From Acinetobacter sp. WC-141 (GTDB taxonomy: Bacteria; Pseudomonadota; Gammaproteobacteria; Pseudomonadales; Moraxellaceae), in contig NZ_AMSS01000072.1 of the NCBI RefSeq assembly GCF_000313935.1, forward strand, positions 1-64,000: a stretch of DNA of 64,000 nucleotides, in the 5' to 3' direction. A program made the position numbers and the translations under genes. The notes under the pieces are model-generated. The model made no database searches, was not told where the DNA came from, and saw only the letters and a program-made list of their open reading frames with translations. Below are positions 36,164 to 46,195 of this stretch, piece after piece; position 1 is the first letter of the stretch; each line of letters begins with the position of its first letter.

Positions 36164-36178
36164 CTATTTGAGATTTTT

Positions 36179-37264
36179 ATGTCTGAGTTGAAAAAAGATC
36201 AATATTGGATGCAGCAAGCTATTGAACTTGCCAAACGAGGTCTATATTCGACTAAGCCGAATCCAAATGTTGGTTGTGTCATTGTCAAAGATGATCAGTT
36301 AATAGGTGAGGGCTTTCATCCTAAAGCAGGTCAACCCCACGCAGAGGTTTTTGCCTTACGTCAGGCGGCTGAACAAGCACAAGGTGCAACAGCCTATGTG
36401 ACGCTTGAGCCATGTGCACATTATGGGCGAACTCCTCCTTGTGCCGAAGCACTGGTTAAAGCACAAGTTAAAAAAGTGGTTGTGGCATGTCCTGACCCAA
36501 ACCCACTCGTTGCGGGCAAAGGTGTGCAGATTTTGAAAGATGCCGGAATTGAAGTAGAAGTTGGCATTTGTGAAGATTTAGCAGAAAAATTAAACCAAGG
36601 TTTTTTAAAGGCGATGTCTACAGGCATGCCTTATGTACGCTTAAAAGTAGCTTCAAGTCTAGATGGTCGTACGGCAATGGCATCTGGTGAATCGAAATGG
36701 ATTACTGGTTCTGCTGCCCGTCAAGATGTCCAGCATTGGCGTGCTATTTCAGGAGCAGTGATTACAGGTATTGAGACCGTGATTGCAGATGATTGTCAGC
36801 TTAATGTGCGTTCACTCGGACATATTGATATTGAGACAGTTGCTCAGCCGAAACGAGTTGTTTTAGATCGTCAGGGGCGTTTGCCACGTAATGCTAAAAT
36901 TTTAGAAAACCCTGAAACTGTGATGGTGATGGGGCCATATCGTCAAGAACTTGCCGATTTAGGCGTGATACAATTAGAAATTCAGCCTTTAAAAATGCTG
37001 TTACAGACCCTATCTAAGCAATATCAAATTTATGATGTATTGGTGGAAGCTGGTGCAACATTATCGACCGCCTTTTTACAAGAAGGTTTAGTCGATGAAT
37101 TGATCAGTTATATTGCCCCGACATTATTGGGGAAAAGTGCAAGAGCCATGTTCAATGCAGAATTTGAATATATGGCACAACAACTTCGTTTTACACTTCT
37201 TGATGTGACACAACTTGATCAAGATATACGCTTAAGGTTAATCCCTACGCAAGAGAAAGTATGA
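36179..37264 (+). CDS. ribD: bifunctional riboflavin deaminase/reductase RibD
   Basis: A 361-residue enzyme performing steps two and three of riboflavin synthesis. The N-terminal deaminase has the zinc site H54-A-E56 with PCAHYGRTPPC (C79, C88). The C-terminal reductase (about 145-360) begins RLKVASSLDGRTAMASGESKWITG and uses NADPH. Its TGA overlaps the ATG of the following methyltransferase gene (ATGA), so the two are translationally coupled. Upstream is nrdR, 15 bp away. Confidence 0.95.
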   Translation: MSELKKDQYWMQQAIELAKRGLYSTKPNPNVGCVIVKDDQLIGEGFHPKAGQPHAEVFALRQAAEQAQGATAYVTLEPCAHYGRTPPCAEALVKAQVKKVVVACPDPNPLVAGKGVQILKDAGIEVEVGICEDLAEKLNQGFLKAMSTGMPYVRLKVASSLDGRTAMASGESKWITGSAARQDVQHWRAISGAVITGIETVIADDCQLNVRSLGHIDIETVAQPKRVVLDRQGRLPRNAKILENPETVMVMGPYRQELADLGVIQLEIQPLKMLLQTLSKQYQIYDVLVEAGATLSTAFLQEGLVDELISYIAPTLLGKSARAMFNAEFEYMAQQLRFTLLDVTQLDQDIRLRLIPTQEKV

Positions 37265-38553
37265 ATCCAGAGCCTTCGGTTTATCACAAACGTCGTCATG
37301 CGGCCCGTACGACAGACGAATATCTTTTCCATCAGCTTGTTCCTTATTTGGGTAATAAGCGCCGATTGCTCCATCTAATTTTAGAAGCCCTTGAAATTAC
37401 AGGGACGCTGAATAGCAAGAAAAAGAATCCTCCGATTTTTGCCGATTTCTTTGCCGGCAGTGGTGTCGTGTCTCGCTTGGCGCGTCAAAATGGTTACCGT
37501 GTGATCGCAAATGACTGGGAACCTTATAGCCATGCTTTAAATCATGCGATTTTAGCTTGTACTGATGCGCCTGCTTTTAAAGAGCTGGGTGGATATCAGA
37601 AGGCAATCGATTATTTAAATCGTTTACCTGAGGTTAAAGGCTGGGTAACGCATAACCTTTGCCCACGTAACGATGATGTATACGATCCAACCCGTGATCG
37701 TTTGTTCTTTAAACGCCGTAATGGTATGCGTATTGATGCGATTCGCCAGCAGATTGCAACATGGCAGGCGCAAGGTGCAATTAATGATGTAGAGATGAGT
37801 GCCTTGCTCGCGCCATTGCTCTATTCAGCAAGTTTTGTGAGTAACACCAGTGGTGTATTTAAAAGCTTCCACCAAGGGTGGGGCGGACGTACACAAACTG
37901 CATTAGAACGAATTGAGTCATTGCTTTGGTTAACACCAAGCCGTTTTTGCGAGATTGGTGATCGTAAGCGTCCTGCTGCTGAAATGTGGTGTGTAGATTC
38001 ACAGCATCTCGCAAATCAAATGAGTGGTTTTGAAGTAGATGTTGCTTATCTCGATCCACCTTATAACCAACATGCATATAGTAGTAATTACCATGTTTTA
38101 AATGCATTAACTTTATGGGATCAGGTTGATTTACCTTCACCAGATACCAAAGGTTATAAGAGTGGTATTGATAGAGCATGGCGTAAAGAACGTCCAAGCC
38201 CTTATAACTCTTCTAAATATGCGAAAGATGCGTATGAAAAACTACTTTCAACCATCAATGCCCGCTATATTCTGACCAGTTATTCAACTGATGGTAATAT
38301 CGAGCCGAAAGATTTGCTTATGGCCAATCTGGAGCGCGGTAAAGTGACCTTGTTAACCCAAGATGTTCCGCGCTATCGAGTAAGTAAACAGCGACAGTCT
38401 GAACGTGCACGCGTGCTTGAGTTTATTGTGATTACAGATACTCACGCCAAGTCAGGACCACCATTACGTCAGTTATTAGGCCAGCTTTACCACTTCGCCG
38501 AGCTAGGTGGTGTAGATACCTCAGGTAATAGTACACAGCTCGCACTTTGGTAA
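37261..38553 (+). CDS. aamA: orphan DNA adenine methyltransferase inside the riboflavin operon (AamA-like)
   Basis: A 430-residue SAM-dependent methyltransferase. The AdoMet loop FFAGSG is at 63-68 and the catalytic DPPY is at 265-268 (YLDPPYNQHAY), an alpha-type order seen in Dam-like N6-adenine enzymes. YLGNKRR near residue 29 matches the start of D12 class enzymes. No restriction endonuclease gene lies nearby, so it is an orphan. It resembles the described Acinetobacter enzyme AamA (reported to modify GAATTC), which I recall as lying at this kind of position; I could not check this by search. The ATGA overlap couples it to ribD; ribE follows after 43 bp. Confidence 0.82.
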   Translation: MNPEPSVYHKRRHAARTTDEYLFHQLVPYLGNKRRLLHLILEALEITGTLNSKKKNPPIFADFFAGSGVVSRLARQNGYRVIANDWEPYSHALNHAILACTDAPAFKELGGYQKAIDYLNRLPEVKGWVTHNLCPRNDDVYDPTRDRLFFKRRNGMRIDAIRQQIATWQAQGAINDVEMSALLAPLLYSASFVSNTSGVFKSFHQGWGGRTQTALERIESLLWLTPSRFCEIGDRKRPAAEMWCVDSQHLANQMSGFEVDVAYLDPPYNQHAYSSNYHVLNALTLWDQVDLPSPDTKGYKSGIDRAWRKERPSPYNSSKYAKDAYEKLLSTINARYILTSYSTDGNIEPKDLLMANLERGKVTLLTQDVPRYRVSKQRQSERARVLEFIVITDTHAKSGPPLRQLLGQLYHFAELGGVDTSGNSTQLALW

Positions 38554-38596
38554 GCGCTGCAATTTAAGCAGTGTAAAAAGATTTGGAGATTGAGCC

Positions 38597-39256
38597 ATGT
38601 TTACAGGCATTATTGAAAGTTTAGGAAAAGTTGAAAGCCTGCAAAGCGTAGGTGGTGATGTACGTTTGCGTATTCAGACTGATCTGGATATGTCAGATGT
38701 ACATTTGGGTGACTCAATTGCAACCAATGGTATTTGTCTTACAGTCATTGAATGGGGCGATAATTGGTACGCAGCTGATGTTTCTCGTGAAAGTTTAAAT
38801 CGCACGACTTTAGGTAACTGGAAAGTTGGTCAACGAGTGAATGTTGAAAAGGCAATGTTACCGACAACACGCTTTGGTGGACACATTGTGAGTGGCCATG
38901 TTGATGGTGTGGGTGAAATTACTGTAGTACGTGAAGATGCGCGCTCAATCTATTATGAAGTTACAGCACCTGTAGAACTTGCTAAATATTTAGCAGAAAA
39001 AGGCTCTGTGACCGTAGATGGGATTAGTTTAACGATTAACCATTTACGTGGAAATATTTTAAGCTTGAACTTAATTCCGCATACAGCAGAACGTACTAAC
39101 ATTGGAACGTGGCAAGTAGGCAGTAAGGTAAATCTTGAAGTTGATGTTTTAGCGCGTTATATCGAGCGTTTATTGCTAGGTGAGAAGGCTGCTGAACAAA
39201 AAACAGAGTCGAATATTAGTATGGCTTTTTTAGCTGAGAATGGTTTTTTAAAATAA
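38597..39256 (+). CDS. ribE: riboflavin synthase alpha chain
   Basis: A 219-residue trimeric enzyme that dismutates two 6,7-dimethyl-8-ribityllumazine molecules into riboflavin. Two lumazine-binding repeats are visible: MFTGIIESLG at the start, and GGHIVSGHVDGVGEI at about 95-109. Length and repeat spacing are normal. The symbol follows the ribE convention (ribC in E. coli). It is the last gene of nrdR-ribD-methyltransferase-ribE, with a strong terminator after it. No FMN riboswitch is seen upstream. Confidence 0.93.
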   Translation: MFTGIIESLGKVESLQSVGGDVRLRIQTDLDMSDVHLGDSIATNGICLTVIEWGDNWYAADVSRESLNRTTLGNWKVGQRVNVEKAMLPTTRFGGHIVSGHVDGVGEITVVREDARSIYYEVTAPVELAKYLAEKGSVTVDGISLTINHLRGNILSLNLIPHTAERTNIGTWQVGSKVNLEVDVLARYIERLLLGEKAAEQKTESNISMAFLAENGFLK

Positions 39257-39275
39257 AAAGCTAAATCGTTAAAAT

Positions 39276-39308
39276 GAAAAAACCGGACACTTGTTCCGGT
39301 TTTTTTAT
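39276..39308. terminator. ribE terminator, bidirectional
   Basis: aaaaaaccgga-N7-tccggttttttt, T-tracts on both strands. Confidence 0.9.
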
Positions 39309-39317
39309 TTTAAAAAT

Positions 39318-39536
39318 TTATTGCTTGGTTAGCGTAACCAAGTGTGTGCCGACCCATGGCTTGTTATGCTGAGTGCGGGTAATTGTAAAATCACCGTTTT
39401 CGGACTCACGTGTAAGTAAGATAGATAAAGAGTTAAAGTCGTTATGACTCATATAAAATTCTTGTGCTGAAAACGTCCACTGTTCACCCTGATCAAGCTG
39501 TTCAACTTGTTTTGAAATCTGATGCAGAATGTCCAT
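39318..39536 (-). CDS. conserved small protein, function unknown
   Basis: A 72-residue soluble protein that I do not recognise. The sequence starts with an amphipathic helix (LHQISKQVEQL), then strands around ILLTRESENGDFTITRTQ and LVTLTKQ. The gene has a good ribosome binding site (GAGGG 6 nt before ATG), which argues that it is real. It converges on ribE and shares its terminator. There is no membrane segment or signal peptide. Confidence 0.7.
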   Translation of the reverse strand: MDILHQISKQVEQLDQGEQWTFSAQEFYMSHNDFNSLSILLTRESENGDFTITRTQHNKPWVGTHLVTLTKQ

Positions 39537-39667
39537 CTCTTACCCTCATTAATTATCTTAAATAGCTACTTTTCATTCTTATAATCAATTGATCTACAAG
39601 AATTTTGTGCATGACTATTTTGTGACAATTAAATGTCATTTTGATGACAAGAAAAATATTTAAAGAT

Positions 39668-40306
39668 TTACTTTTCTATTTTTTCATCAGAAAACTTAGA
39701 ATTCTTTAAAATGTATTCAATTTCTTCTTGAGCTGCCGAATTTAGCTTCGCTCGGAAAGCCGTTACAGACTGTTCAATTAAGCTCTCAGCTTCAAGCTCT
39801 AAACGAATACGTAAACTTTCAAGCTCAGATAAGATTTGATCATCGGTAATACTAAGTTTTACGCCAGCAGAGTAATTGACTGCTGGTGTTTCAGGATTTT
39901 TCTGATAACGCGCAGTTTGCTCTGCAACTTCCTGTTCTAAATGAGTACGTAAAATTTGTAATGTTTCAGTCTGTTCATTAAATTTACGAATTTCGTCTGC
40001 TTGCAACTCCGCAGCATAGGCCGCTTCTGATGCACGTTTGTCCGCAAGTGCTTTTTCTAAAGCAAGTTGACGACGAATACGTGCTTGCTCGATAAGTTCT
40101 GCTTTAAGATCTGCGTAGGCTTGTTCAATTTTTTGCTGTGATTCTATTTGCGCTTTTTCATCATTTAAAACCCAAAGCTGAATAGGCGTTTGAGGCTCTA
40201 GTAAGTCACAAATACGTGCCAGATCCTGTTGATAGGTATGACGGACAGCTTCAGGCGCATTTAACCATCTTTTTTTAAAATCTTGCCCGACATTTAATGC
40301 CACCAT
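39668..40306 (-). CDS. coiled-coil protein of unknown function
   Basis: A 212-residue, strongly charged protein. Residues about 50-140 form a long heptad-like coiled coil (EQAYADLKAELIEQARIRRQ), with a second helical stretch near 165-205. I see no known domain. A strong ribosome binding site (AAGGAGA, 5 nt before ATG) supports it. It follows holC by 37 bp on the same strand, so it probably rides the pepA-holC operon. It has no signal peptide, so it is probably cytoplasmic. A link with replication or cell structure is guesswork from position alone. Confidence 0.75.
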   Translation of the reverse strand: MVALNVGQDFKKRWLNAPEAVRHTYQQDLARICDLLEPQTPIQLWVLNDEKAQIESQQKIEQAYADLKAELIEQARIRRQLALEKALADKRASEAAYAAELQADEIRKFNEQTETLQILRTHLEQEVAEQTARYQKNPETPAVNYSAGVKLSITDDQILSELESLRIRLELEAESLIEQSVTAFRAKLNSAAQEEIEYILKNSKFSDEKIEK

Positions 40307-40343
40307 GGTTCTCCTTAATCAACAGTATTTACATTTTAGCGCG

Positions 40344-40751
40344 TTATAATTTAAAGGTCCGCGGTTCTATACCCAAACGGCGATACATTTTAAATTTTTC
40401 TCGACCAATTTGCTTGGCTGTTTCATTATTTTCAACAATTTCTATAATGTGGCTAAAATGATCAACTTGTTCAAGTGCATGATTGTTAAAATTAAATACT
40501 AACAAGCCTTGTTCAAGCGGTTGTTTAGCCGAAATACATACAGCAGCATCAGTCTGGTCAACGCCATGTGCAATGAAACTGACTGGGTCAAAATCCCATA
40601 ATCTTTCATCAAGAATCTGTTGTAGCTGCACATCTGGGCAATACCACCAGATTTTAGGATGCTTCTGTAATATTTTTCGACATAAACGGCAAGCACTATC
40701 GACTTGCCGTTCTTCACTGGTTTCAAACAGATAAAAACTAACTTTAGCCAT
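40344..40751 (-). CDS. holC: DNA polymerase III subunit chi
   Basis: A 135-residue clamp-loader accessory subunit that binds SSB and links it to psi/tau. The pattern is typical: VSFYLFET at the start, the WYCPD strand, [12 protein letters not shown] (residue range about 51-62), and an acidic FNNHALEQ region. It overlaps the end of pepA by 8 bp, as in many gammaproteobacteria, giving coupled translation. A coiled-coil gene follows. Confidence 0.92.
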   Translation of the reverse strand: MAKVSFYLFETSEERQVDSACRLCRKILQKHPKIWWYCPDVQLQQILDERLWDFDPVSFIAHGVDQTDAAVCISAKQPLEQGLLVFNFNNHALEQVDHFSHIIEIVENNETAKQIGREKFKMYRRLGIEPRTFKL

Positions 40752-42192
40752 TCGTATTTACACGATTTGCTAAAAATTGCATGAGGAGGGGTACTGGACG
40801 ACCAGTAGCGCCTTTAGCTGGACCAGATAACCATGCTGTCCCTGCTACATCTAAATGAGCCCAACGATATTCACGTGTAAAGCGCTCAAGGAAACATGCT
40901 GCCGTAATCGCGCCGCCATATGGTCCACCGATGTTTGCAATATCAGCAAATGGTGAATCAAGTAACTCTTGATAATCATCAATCACCGGCATACGCCATA
41001 CACGGTCAAAAGATTGTTCACCCGCTTGTTGGAGCTCGGCTGCCAAAGCATCATCTGGTGAGAACAATCCACTGAGTACTTTGCCTAAAGCGACGACACA
41101 TGCACCTGTTAAGGTCGCAATATCAACCACTACAGCTGGATTAAAACGCTTGATATAGGTCAATGTGTCACACAGTACCAAACGGCCTTCAGCATCTGTA
41201 TTTAAAATTTCAACAGTTTGACCGCTCATGGTAGTCACAATGTCACCCGGACGAGTTGCTTTACCAGAAGGCATATTTTCTGCTGCTGCAATTGCACCAA
41301 CCACATGAATAGGAAGGCGTGCTTCGCATAGTGCACGAATGGTGCCCAGTACAGAGGCGGCACCGCACATATCGAATTTCATTTCATCCATGCCTAGGCC
41401 TGGTTTTAAAGAAATACCGCCTGTATCAAAAGTTACGCCCTTACCAACAAGAACAACTGGAGCTTGCTCAAGCTGTGCTTGATATTCGAGAGTAACAATA
41501 CGACCCGGACGCTCAGACCCTTTACTGACTGCAAGAAAAGCATACATGCCTAGATCAGCCATTTGCTGCTCATTTAAAACAGTGACTTTAAGTAAGTCTG
41601 GGAATTCAGCGGCTAAAGCTAGGGCCTGTTCTGCCAAATATTCTGGGAAACAAATATTCCCCGGACGGTTGCCAAGATCGCGTGCATAAGACTGACCAGA
41701 TTGTACAGCATGTACTAAAGCCAGTTGTTGTTCATCTAGACTCGTAGTTGAACTAATTAAATCAACCTGTTGTAACACAAATTCATTTTTTTTCGATTTA
41801 AACTCATCATAACCATAAGCTGCTTGAGTTAAGCTTAAAGCGAATAAATAATGGTATTCGACAGGTAACGCAGCAATATCAATTGCGATATGCTTAAATT
41901 TATTTTGTGTCGATTTGATAATCGTTTGAGCAAGTTTAGCGAGCTTAACTGCCTGAAGTTCGGCTGTTTTTCCTAAGCCAAGTAATTGGCTGTGAGGCTG
42001 ATTTGAAATCTGACCAAATAGTGGCAGAGTTTCATTGAAGTTGCCTTTAAACTGGGTAGCGCTAAGAATGCTTTCTAGGTTATTGATTTGATATGTGTTG
42101 ATGTTGCTTTGTAGCTGTTCTGAATCAACTAACACCCACAAAGATTCATTAGATGTCTGTTCGGGAAAAGTTGTATAAGTTGTAAATTTCAT
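40744..42192 (-). CDS. pepA: leucyl aminopeptidase (cytosol aminopeptidase)
   Basis: A 482-residue M17 metallopeptidase that removes N-terminal residues, forming a hexamer. The metal/lysine site [11 protein letters not shown] is near residue 250 and the signature [10 protein letters not shown] near 330. PepA in E. coli also works as an architectural DNA-binding protein in Xer recombination; xerD is in this window but not adjacent. It diverges from lptF by 143 bp and leads pepA-holC. Confidence 0.95.
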   Translation of the reverse strand: MKFTTYTTFPEQTSNESLWVLVDSEQLQSNINTYQINNLESILSATQFKGNFNETLPLFGQISNQPHSQLLGLGKTAELQAVKLAKLAQTIIKSTQNKFKHIAIDIAALPVEYHYLFALSLTQAAYGYDEFKSKKNEFVLQQVDLISSTTSLDEQQLALVHAVQSGQSYARDLGNRPGNICFPEYLAEQALALAAEFPDLLKVTVLNEQQMADLGMYAFLAVSKGSERPGRIVTLEYQAQLEQAPVVLVGKGVTFDTGGISLKPGLGMDEMKFDMCGAASVLGTIRALCEARLPIHVVGAIAAAENMPSGKATRPGDIVTTMSGQTVEILNTDAEGRLVLCDTLTYIKRFNPAVVVDIATLTGACVVALGKVLSGLFSPDDALAAELQQAGEQSFDRVWRMPVIDDYQELLDSPFADIANIGGPYGGAITAACFLERFTREYRWAHLDVAGTAWLSGPAKGATGRPVPLLMQFLANRVNTNG

Positions 42193-42335
42193 GGCTGCCG
42201 TGATTGCCTATAGAAAGTTATGATGAATTAAAACATTGAAACACTTTCAAGCATAGCGTTGCAATGTGCGGTTTTATATTTTTAACATTCGGGTAAACTA
42301 GCATTCGTCCCGATTAGCCTTTTGGAAGTATTACT

Positions 42336-43436
42336 TTGATTATTCGGCGTTATCTCGTCAAGCAAGTTGTCTCTACCTCATTGGTGGTCATTTCCTTATT
42401 GACCTTAATCATGATGGGTGGTCGTCTGATCAAATACTTTGGTGTGGCGGCGCAGGGGCGTTTAGATGCCAGTATCTTGTTTAGCATCATTGGATATCGT
42501 TTACCTGAATTTCTAACACTCATTTTACCATTGGGCTTTTTTATTGGTTTAATGTTGGTGTTTGGTCGCTTATATGTTGACCATGAAATGGCTGTCTTAA
42601 ATGGTAGCGGTGTGAGTCGTCATCAATTAGCACGCTTACTCATTCCAATGACACTTGTTTATATGGTTTGTCAGTCTGTGCTTATGCTTTGGATGACGCC
42701 GTGGGGGTTGCGTGAGTTTGAAAAATTAACCACCACTCAAGCGGTTCGAACCGGTTTCGATTTGGTTCGCCCAAGAGAATTTATTTCTTCTGGACCCTAT
42801 ACGATTTATGCAGGTTCGCTATCTGAAGATCGAAAAAATCTAAAAGATATTTTCTTTTATCAACGCGCTGCTAAAGAAGATAAACCAGATGTCATGATCT
42901 TGGCGAAAGAAGCGACTCGTGTAGAAGTTGCAAATGACACAGCCAATGTAGTTGATCTGGTGCAAGGCCGCCGTTATGAAATATTCCCGGGACAACCAAA
43001 ATATACACAAGCAGAATTTCAGTCTTATCGTCTGCGTTTAGAAAATGATAAGGATGTTAAGTTTGAAAGTGGTGATGTAGAAGCATTATCAACGACGAAA
43101 CTGTTCTCAAAAACGAATGATCCAGTGGTTAGAAGTGAGTTGGGATGGCGTTTATTTGGACCATTCACTATTATTATTGCTTTAATGCTTTCTGTAGCAT
43201 TGTCTGAAGTGAGCCCAAGACAAGGTCGTTATTACCGTCTTATTCCGGCGATTTTTATTTTTTCCAGTCTGATCGTATTAATGATTGCAATCAAGACTCG
43301 TATTAGTAAAGAAGAACTCGATATTTGGGCTTATCCTGCCGTGTTAGTAGTTTATGGCGTTGCAGCCGCCTTATTTTCACGTAAACAGAAGTTGGCACCA
43401 AAAATCAAGAAACAGATCAAGCGAGTGAAATTATAA
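42336..43436 (+). CDS. lptF: LPS export ABC transporter permease LptF
   Basis: A 366-residue inner-membrane permease that, with LptG and LptB, extracts lipopolysaccharide (or lipooligosaccharide) toward LptC. Six helices are split by a periplasmic jellyroll domain (about 125-265). The coupling region ELSVSRHQ-like sequence appears as GSGVSRHQLARL. It starts with TTG: GGAAG lies 7 nt upstream, and the first residues IIRRYLVKQ match the family. Its stop overlaps the lptG ATG by one base (taATG). Confidence 0.93.
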   Translation: MIIRRYLVKQVVSTSLVVISLLTLIMMGGRLIKYFGVAAQGRLDASILFSIIGYRLPEFLTLILPLGFFIGLMLVFGRLYVDHEMAVLNGSGVSRHQLARLLIPMTLVYMVCQSVLMLWMTPWGLREFEKLTTTQAVRTGFDLVRPREFISSGPYTIYAGSLSEDRKNLKDIFFYQRAAKEDKPDVMILAKEATRVEVANDTANVVDLVQGRRYEIFPGQPKYTQAEFQSYRLRLENDKDVKFESGDVEALSTTKLFSKTNDPVVRSELGWRLFGPFTIIIALMLSVALSEVSPRQGRYYRLIPAIFIFSSLIVLMIAIKTRISKEELDIWAYPAVLVVYGVAAALFSRKQKLAPKIKKQIKRVKL

Positions 43437-44506
43437 TGTTAGCACGTCGAATAGTCGCCAAATATGTGACGAAAACCACTGCGCTTGCGATGTTTGGCAC
43501 CACAGTTGTTTTGTCGATTTTACAGGTCTTATTTACATATCTTGGCGAGTTGGGTGAGCTCAAACCAGACTATAACGCATGGCAGGCTCTTATCTATGTG
43601 TTATGGGGAGCGCCTCGTTATCTATATGAAATTTTACCTATTTCTGCCTTGATTGGTGCGGTCATTGGTTTAGGGTCACTCGCGACCAGTAGTGAACTTA
43701 TTGTCATGCGCTCTGTTGGCATTAGTTTATGGCGTATCGTCGGTTGGGTGATGCGTTCAGCTTTACTGCTTATTATTTTGTCTTTTGCTTTAAGTGAATG
43801 GGTTATTCCATATACCAATGAAAAAGCACAAAGTATCAAAAGTCACCGCTCTGTCGCTGCTTTAGGTGAAGTGAAAGGCTATTGGTCACGTGAAGGGCAG
43901 CGATTTATCTATATTGACTATGCTAACTCTCAGGGCAATTTAAAAGACATTCAAGTGGTCGATTTTGACCAGAACTATTACTTGCAATCATTAATTAATG
44001 CTCAACAAGGGCAGTTTGTAAAAGATGGTCAATGGGCTTTGAAGAAAGCAGAACAAATGGATATTTTGGCGGCAGGAAATGCCATCGAAACTAACCATGA
44101 CGAACAATCGCTTTCTTTAGCATTACAGCCTAAATATGTGCACATGGTGACGTTAGATCCTGAAGATTTATCGCCAAGCCAGCTGATTAGTTTCATGCGC
44201 TATATGGATGAATATAGTCAGGTTCCAAAGACCTATCAATTGGCTTTCTGGCAAAAAATTGCCTCGCCATTTTCGTTGATCGCTCTGGTTCTCGTGGCGT
44301 GTTCATTTATTTTTGGGCCCTTACGCCAACAATCGATGGGTTTCCGATTGGTAATCGCATTATTTATTGGTTTGAGTTTCTATTATTTGCAGGATTTCTT
44401 GGGCTATGCCAGCTTGGTTTATTCTCCTTCTCCAGCATGGTTTGTGCTTGTACCTATCTTGTTAATGTTTGGTGCCGGAAGTTATTTGCTTTACCGCGCT
44501 CGCTAG
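43436..44506 (+). CDS. lptG: LPS export ABC transporter permease LptG
   Basis: A 356-residue partner of LptF, same topology: six helices and a periplasmic domain (about 125-250). The coupling sequence is MRSVGISLWRI around residue 86-96. It overlaps lptF by one base, so equal synthesis is expected. Divergent pepA and convergent-free downstream gpmI follow the normal order. Some colistin-resistant Acinetobacter lose LOS; here both permeases look complete. Confidence 0.93.
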   Translation: MLARRIVAKYVTKTTALAMFGTTVVLSILQVLFTYLGELGELKPDYNAWQALIYVLWGAPRYLYEILPISALIGAVIGLGSLATSSELIVMRSVGISLWRIVGWVMRSALLLIILSFALSEWVIPYTNEKAQSIKSHRSVAALGEVKGYWSREGQRFIYIDYANSQGNLKDIQVVDFDQNYYLQSLINAQQGQFVKDGQWALKKAEQMDILAAGNAIETNHDEQSLSLALQPKYVHMVTLDPEDLSPSQLISFMRYMDEYSQVPKTYQLAFWQKIASPFSLIALVLVACSFIFGPLRQQSMGFRLVIALFIGLSFYYLQDFLGYASLVYSPSPAWFVLVPILLMFGAGSYLLYRAR

Positions 44507-44632
44507 TAATAATTGATATGTATGGTTTTCATCAATCGCGGATATTGGTGAAAGCCATAGGAAAAAATAGAGTCTTGACCGAAAATTCGGTAAGATATTG
44601 TGACGAAATTGTAGACAAAAGAGAAATAGATT

Positions 44633-46180
44633 ATGACGGATGCAACTGCTGGCAAGATCCCTCACGTTCTGGTCATTATGGATGGTGTTGGACACCGTGA
44701 AGCGATTGAAGATAATGCTTTTCTTGCAGCAAAAACACCAAATTTGGCGGCAATGAAAGCCAAGCATCCAAATAGTCTAATTTCTGGTTCAGGTGAAGAT
44801 GTAGGTTTACCTGATGGACAAATGGGTAACTCTGAAGTTGGCCATATGAACCTTGGTGCTGGCCGTGTGTTGTATCAAGACTTTACCCGTATTACCAAAG
44901 ATATCCGCACTGGCGACTTTTTTAAACATGAAGTGTTGATTGACGCTGTTGAAAAGGCCAAAGCTGCTGGTGGTGCTGTCCATATTATGGGATTACTCTC
45001 AGAAGGTGGCGTCCATTCACATGAAGACCATATTGTGGCGATGTGTGAGCTTGCATTAAAACGTGGTGCAAAAGTTTATTTACATGCTTTCCTTGATGGC
45101 CGTGATACGCCTCCACGTAGCGCTCAGCCGTCTTTAGAAAAATTAGATGCATTATTTGCTCAATATCCTGGTCAAGGCCGTATCGCGACTATGATTGGCC
45201 GCTACTTTGCAATGGATCGCGACAACCGTTGGGATCGTGTTGAGCAAGCTTATCGCTTGTTAACTGAAGGCGAGGCACTTCGTACTGCGCAAACAGCAGT
45301 GGAAGGATTAGAGTTAGCTTATGCAGCTAATGAAAATGATGAGTTTGTAAAAGCGACTCGTATTGGTGATGTTGCTAAAGTACAAGACGGTGATAGCGTT
45401 GTATTTATGAATTTCCGTGCTGACCGAGCTCGTGAAATTACTCGCGCATTTGTAGAAAAAGACTTTGCAGGTTTTGAGCGTAAAGTTGTACCGAACCTTT
45501 CTAAATTTGTCATGCTCACCCGTTATCAAGCGAGTATTGATGCGCCAGTTGCTTACATGCCAGAAGCATTAAAGAATTCATTGGGTGAATATTTATCTTC
45601 TCTTGGCAAGACTCAGTTACGTATTGCCGAAACTGAAAAATATGCTCATGTAACCTTCTTCTTTAGTGGTGGACGAGAAGATGAATATCCGGGTGAGAAG
45701 CGTATTTTAATTCCATCTCCTAACGTTGCGACATACGATCTTAAGCCTGAAATGAGTGCTTATGAAGTAACTGATGAACTGGTTAAAGCCATTAATTCTG
45801 GTGAATACGATTTATTGGTTGTGAACTATGCCAATGGTGATATGGTAGGTCATACAGGGATTTTTGATGCTGCAGTTAAAGCAGTTGAAGCGGTTGATAC
45901 TTGTTTAGGTCGTGTCTATGAAGCAGTTATGGCAAAGAAAGGCCATATGTTGATTACTGCTGACCACGGTAACGTTGAACAAATGCAAGACTACGAAAGC
46001 GGTCAAGTTCACACGCAACATACAACGGAACTAGTACCGTTCATCTATGTTGGCCCAACACAAGCAACAATTGCAGAAGGTGGCGTGCTTGCCGATGTAG
46101 CACCGACAATTCTCAATTTAATGCAGATTCCTGTTCCTGCTGAAATGCAAGGGCGTAACCTGATTACATTATCTGCATAA
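44633..46180 (+). CDS. gpmI: 2,3-bisphosphoglycerate-independent phosphoglycerate mutase
   Basis: A 515-residue Mn2+-dependent glycolytic/gluconeogenic mutase of the alkaline phosphatase superfamily. The catalytic serine is S67 in [10 protein letters not shown] and the first metal ligand D17 is in IMDGVG. The phosphotransferase insert has [17 protein letters not shown] residues ([12 protein letters not shown]), and the final metal site is [10 protein letters not shown]. It is followed after 15 bp by a ctp-type protease gene, a common pairing in gammaproteobacteria. Confidence 0.96.
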   Translation: MTDATAGKIPHVLVIMDGVGHREAIEDNAFLAAKTPNLAAMKAKHPNSLISGSGEDVGLPDGQMGNSEVGHMNLGAGRVLYQDFTRITKDIRTGDFFKHEVLIDAVEKAKAAGGAVHIMGLLSEGGVHSHEDHIVAMCELALKRGAKVYLHAFLDGRDTPPRSAQPSLEKLDALFAQYPGQGRIATMIGRYFAMDRDNRWDRVEQAYRLLTEGEALRTAQTAVEGLELAYAANENDEFVKATRIGDVAKVQDGDSVVFMNFRADRAREITRAFVEKDFAGFERKVVPNLSKFVMLTRYQASIDAPVAYMPEALKNSLGEYLSSLGKTQLRIAETEKYAHVTFFFSGGREDEYPGEKRILIPSPNVATYDLKPEMSAYEVTDELVKAINSGEYDLLVVNYANGDMVGHTGIFDAAVKAVEAVDTCLGRVYEAVMAKKGHMLITADHGNVEQMQDYESGQVHTQHTTELVPFIYVGPTQATIAEGGVLADVAPTILNLMQIPVPAEMQGRNLITLSA

Positions 46181-46195
46181 AATAAAGGTGATTGG

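Noticed and set aside
35629..36178. FMN riboswitch before nrdR-ribD
   Set aside because: No RFN-type conserved sequence (AGGGGC...GGAGGU) is found; the leader is too short.
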